The notes beneath the pieces were generated by a model that was not told the origin of the DNA, ran no database searches, and worked only from the letters and a program-made list of their open reading frames with translations. Positions 6,293-8,531 of a DNA stretch of 8,531 nucleotides are shown piece after piece. The DNA comes from Flavobacteriaceae bacterium (GTDB lineage: Bacteria > Bacteroidota > Bacteroidia > Flavobacteriales > Flavobacteriaceae). The stretch covers positions 1 to 8,531 of the forward strand of contig JAGLKH010000111.1 of the NCBI GenBank assembly GCA_023141985.1, written 5' to 3'. Positions within the stretch are counted from its first letter, which is position 1. Each line of letters begins with the position of its first letter. Made by a program: the position numbers and the translations under genes.

Positions 6293-7312
6293 CTATATTA
6301 AATCTCTTATAATTTTTGCAGCTATTTCTGCAGTAATATCTCTTTGAGGCGAGCCAAACATTTCATATCCTACCATAAACTTTTTTACTGTTGCGCTTCT
6401 TAATAATGGTGGATAAAAACTCATGTGCCAATGCCAATAATTATTGTTCTCCCCATTTGTTGGCGCCTGATGTATTCCGCTGGAGTAGGGGAATGAGCAG
6501 TTAAAAATTTTATCGTAAGTTTTTGTTATTACCGCTATTGCTTCGGCAAATTCTTTTGTTTCATCTTTTGATAAAACAATAATATTTTTTTGTGCTTTTT
6601 TTGGAATAATCATAGTTTCGAACGGCCAAACAGCCCAAAAAGGCACTAATACTACAAAATGATTGTTTTCAAAAATGATGCGCTCCCCAATTTTTAATTC
6701 TTGATTCACATAATCTTCAAGAAGTGTTTTATTGTTTTTTTGAAAATATGCCTTTTGTGTAGCATCCTTTTTTACAACTTCGTTAGGTAATGAAGACTGA
6801 CTCCAAATTTGCCCATGAGGATGCGGATTGCTACAGCCCATTACAGCGCCTTTATTTTCAAATATTTGAACGTAATTTATATGTTCTTTTTCACCAAGTG
6901 TTCTGTATTCATTTTGCCAGGCAATAATTACTTTTTGAATGTTTTTAACAGACATTTCTGCCAAACTTTTTGAATGATCCGGACTGAAACAAATTACTTT
7001 ACACACGCCCTGTTCGCTTTGAGCTATAAGTAAATTGTCTTCTAACTTAAACGATTTAGAATCGTATTGTAGTGCTGCAAAATCATTGGGAAACACAAAT
7101 ACATCTTCGTAATTTGGGTTTATTTCACCATTAGCTCTTATATTTCCAGGGCATAAATAACAGCTTTCATCGTGTGATGGCCTTTTTTTATCTGAGACGC
7201 TTTCATTTTGACCTTGCCATGGTCTTTTAGCTCTATGAGGGGATACTAAGACCCATTCACCAGATAAAATATTATATCGTTTATGTGTATAATTTTGCAG
7301 GTCTGTTTTCAT
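6293..7312 (-). CDS. galT: Galactose-1-phosphate uridylyltransferase (UDP-glucose--hexose-1-phosphate uridylyltransferase)
   Basis: GalT transfers UMP from UDP-glucose to galactose-1-phosphate, giving UDP-galactose and glucose-1-phosphate, the second step of the Leloir pathway in the cytoplasm. The 339-residue product is of the E. coli class-I type. It shows the N-terminal RYNILSGEWVLVSPHRAKRP, the zinc-site CYLC pair (Cys51, Cys54), ICFSPDHSKSL with His113, and MGCSNPHPHGQIW. In that last motif His164 is the zinc ligand and His166 the covalent uridylyl carrier. The C-terminal WHWHMSFYPPLLRSATVKKF (about 299-318) supplies the second metal-site histidines. All key residues are present, so it should be active. 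Alignment to the class-I N-terminus supports the ATG at 7312, which lies 32 bp inside galK, implying translational coupling. After the stop there is a run of seven T at about 6265-6271 but no strong stem before it, so the terminator is unclear. Confidence 0.97.
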   Translation of the reverse strand: MKTDLQNYTHKRYNILSGEWVLVSPHRAKRPWQGQNESVSDKKRPSHDESCYLCPGNIRANGEINPNYEDVFVFPNDFAALQYDSKSFKLEDNLLIAQSEQGVCKVICFSPDHSKSLAEMSVKNIQKVIIAWQNEYRTLGEKEHINYVQIFENKGAVMGCSNPHPHGQIWSQSSLPNEVVKKDATQKAYFQKNNKTLLEDYVNQELKIGERIIFENNHFVVLVPFWAVWPFETMIIPKKAQKNIIVLSKDETKEFAEAIAVITKTYDKIFNCSFPYSSGIHQAPTNGENNNYWHWHMSFYPPLLRSATVKKFMVGYEMFGSPQRDITAEIAAKIIRDLI

Positions 7313-8465
7313 TATAATGCTTAACTAAATGCGTTCCGTCGGACAGATTTACCAGATAAACCGAACACTCTTTGTTGAATTTTTCTTTGTATTTCTCTGT
7401 AACATGCGTAATGAAATTCTTTGTTTCAGATTTAGCGATTACATTTATAGTACAGCCTCCAAAACCACCACCCATCATTCTAGCTCCAACAACATGACTG
7501 TTTTCTTTTGCTCTATCAACCAAAAAATCAAGCTCATCGCAACTCACTTTATATTGATGCTGTAATCCATTATGAGAGCTATATATTAATTTGCCTAATT
7601 CTATTATATCCTCATTTTCTATAGCTTTTACCGCTTTTTGAGTTCTTTCAATTTCTTGAATTACATATAATGCTTTCTGATAATCATCCTCTGATATCTG
7701 ATCTTTTATTTTTAATAAATCTTCCTCATTTGCATCTCTAAGAGATTTTTTTTCTAATATGGAAGATACTTTTTCACAGGTTGCCCGTCTTTCATTATAT
7801 GCACTTTCTGATAAACTATGCTTTACATTTGTATTTATAAGAACCAATTCAAAATCTTTGAAATCGATATAAATAGGTTTTGCTTCAACTGTTCTGCAAT
7901 CAAGAAACAGCAAGTGGTTCTCTTTTCCAAACATGCTTGAGTACTGATCCATAATTCCGCATTTTACGCCGACGAAATTATGTTCTGCTTTTTGTGAAAT
8001 AAAAATCATTTCTCTCTTGGTTAAACCCAGTTGAAACACCTCATTTAAGCCAAATACAATACCATTTTCTAATGCTGCCGAAGAAGAAAGCCCAGCTCCC
8101 CCCGGAATATCACCACCAAATACCACATTGAACGGCTTAAGATTGATACCTTTTTTTTGTAATTCAGAGATTACACCAAGTACATAATTTTTCCAGGATC
8201 CGTTTGGTGCTTTCTCAATGTTATTTAAATGAAACTGATAAGTTTCATCCTTATTATAAGCGTAAATAGAACACAATTCTGATTTGCTTTTTTGTATTGC
8301 TGCAACAATATACTTGTCTATAGCACCCGGAAATACAAAACCTTCGTTATAATCGGTATGTTCTCCTATTATATTTATTCTACCAGGAGAAAAAACCACA
8401 ATAGGTTTTGTTTTAAACTTATCTATAAACAAGGATACTATTTTATATTCTAAAGAATTCTTCAT
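7281..8465 (-). CDS. galK: Galactokinase
   Basis: GalK phosphorylates alpha-D-galactose with ATP to galactose-1-phosphate, the substrate of the downstream galT product. The 394-residue GHMP-family kinase shows the galactokinase signature GRINIIGEHTDYN (residues 28-40), the ATP-binding GGDIPGGAGLSSSAAL (117-132), CGIMDQYSS with the likely catalytic base Asp173, and the third motif GARMMGGGFGGCTI (327-340). I chose the ATG at 8465; a TTG three codons upstream would only add three residues. The last residues after NLSDGT form a 17-residue tail (HLVKHY onward) encoded largely in the overlap with galT, and look unlike a conserved galactokinase end. TAGTTTTG (8472-8479, minus) matches the -7 consensus but lies so close to the ATG that a leaderless mRNA would result. 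It is as likely that galK is transcribed from further upstream, outside the window. Confidence 0.97.
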   Translation of the reverse strand: MKNSLEYKIVSLFIDKFKTKPIVVFSPGRINIIGEHTDYNEGFVFPGAIDKYIVAAIQKSKSELCSIYAYNKDETYQFHLNNIEKAPNGSWKNYVLGVISELQKKGINLKPFNVVFGGDIPGGAGLSSSAALENGIVFGLNEVFQLGLTKREMIFISQKAEHNFVGVKCGIMDQYSSMFGKENHLLFLDCRTVEAKPIYIDFKDFELVLINTNVKHSLSESAYNERRATCEKVSSILEKKSLRDANEEDLLKIKDQISEDDYQKALYVIQEIERTQKAVKAIENEDIIELGKLIYSSHNGLQHQYKVSCDELDFLVDRAKENSHVVGARMMGGGFGGCTINVIAKSETKNFITHVTEKYKEKFNKECSVYLVNLSDGTHLVKHYNENRPAKLYT

Positions 8466-8531
8466 GTTTTTCAAAACTATTTCTGTATCAAATATTTTTA
8501 AACAATTTAAATTACTTTGTTGAAATTATGA

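Noticed and set aside
7329..7565. Plus-strand open frame of 78 codons
   Set aside because: It is antisense to the conserved C-terminal motif of galK and has no protein features of its own.
8472..8479. TAGTTTTG as the galK promoter -7 element
   Set aside because: It is an exact consensus match but only six bases from the start codon, and no -33 element lies at the right distance (the nearest TTG is 23 bp away).

Overview
The window looks like chromosomal DNA from a member of the Bacteroidota, most likely a flavobacterium. It is very AT-rich, and most genes lack an obvious Shine-Dalgarno sequence. The proteins match types common in that phylum: a small outer-membrane beta-barrel with a signal peptide ending in NAQ, a LytS/LytTR two-component pair, an IS6-family element, and a galK-galT pair. 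This assignment is inferred from composition and protein style only; no rRNA or other phylogenetic marker is present.

Layout. Positions 105-1738 (minus strand) hold a small outer-membrane beta-barrel gene followed 53 bp downstream by a gene for a secreted DUF4185/DUF5005-like beta-propeller protein. Positions 1967-4374 (minus) hold a compact three-gene operon: a lipoprotein, a four-helix membrane histidine kinase of the LytS/His_kinase type, and a LytTR response regulator. Each junction overlaps by exactly 11 bp. A Bacteroidota-type promoter can be proposed just upstream. Positions 4533-5308 are a complete but inactivated IS6-family insertion sequence with 15-bp perfect terminal inverted repeats. 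Its transposase is broken by what looks like one missing C, and there is no 8-bp target duplication. Positions 5383-5829 (plus) encode a DUF2267 protein. Positions 5830-6292 look decayed: a short minus-strand gene is broken at a six-A run (restored ORF 5965-6230), and other coding-like scraps lie around it. Positions 6293-8465 (minus) are galK then galT, overlapping by 32 bp. The upstream part of that operon continues beyond the right edge.

How the genes work together. GalK phosphorylates galactose and GalT exchanges the uridylyl group with UDP-glucose, which gives the core of the Leloir pathway. The lipoprotein, kinase and regulator very probably form one signalling unit, with the lipoprotein as a possible envelope-side sensor or modulator, but its signal and targets cannot be read from this window. 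The IS separates the promoter regions of the divergent signalling operon and DUF2267 gene.

I see no CRISPR array, tRNA, rRNA, phage module, toxin-antitoxin pair or defence system. Most of the window is ordinary. The points most worth a second look are the 11-bp coupled lipoprotein/kinase/regulator operon, the two single-base gene breaks (real decay or sequencing errors), and the decayed patch next to galT.
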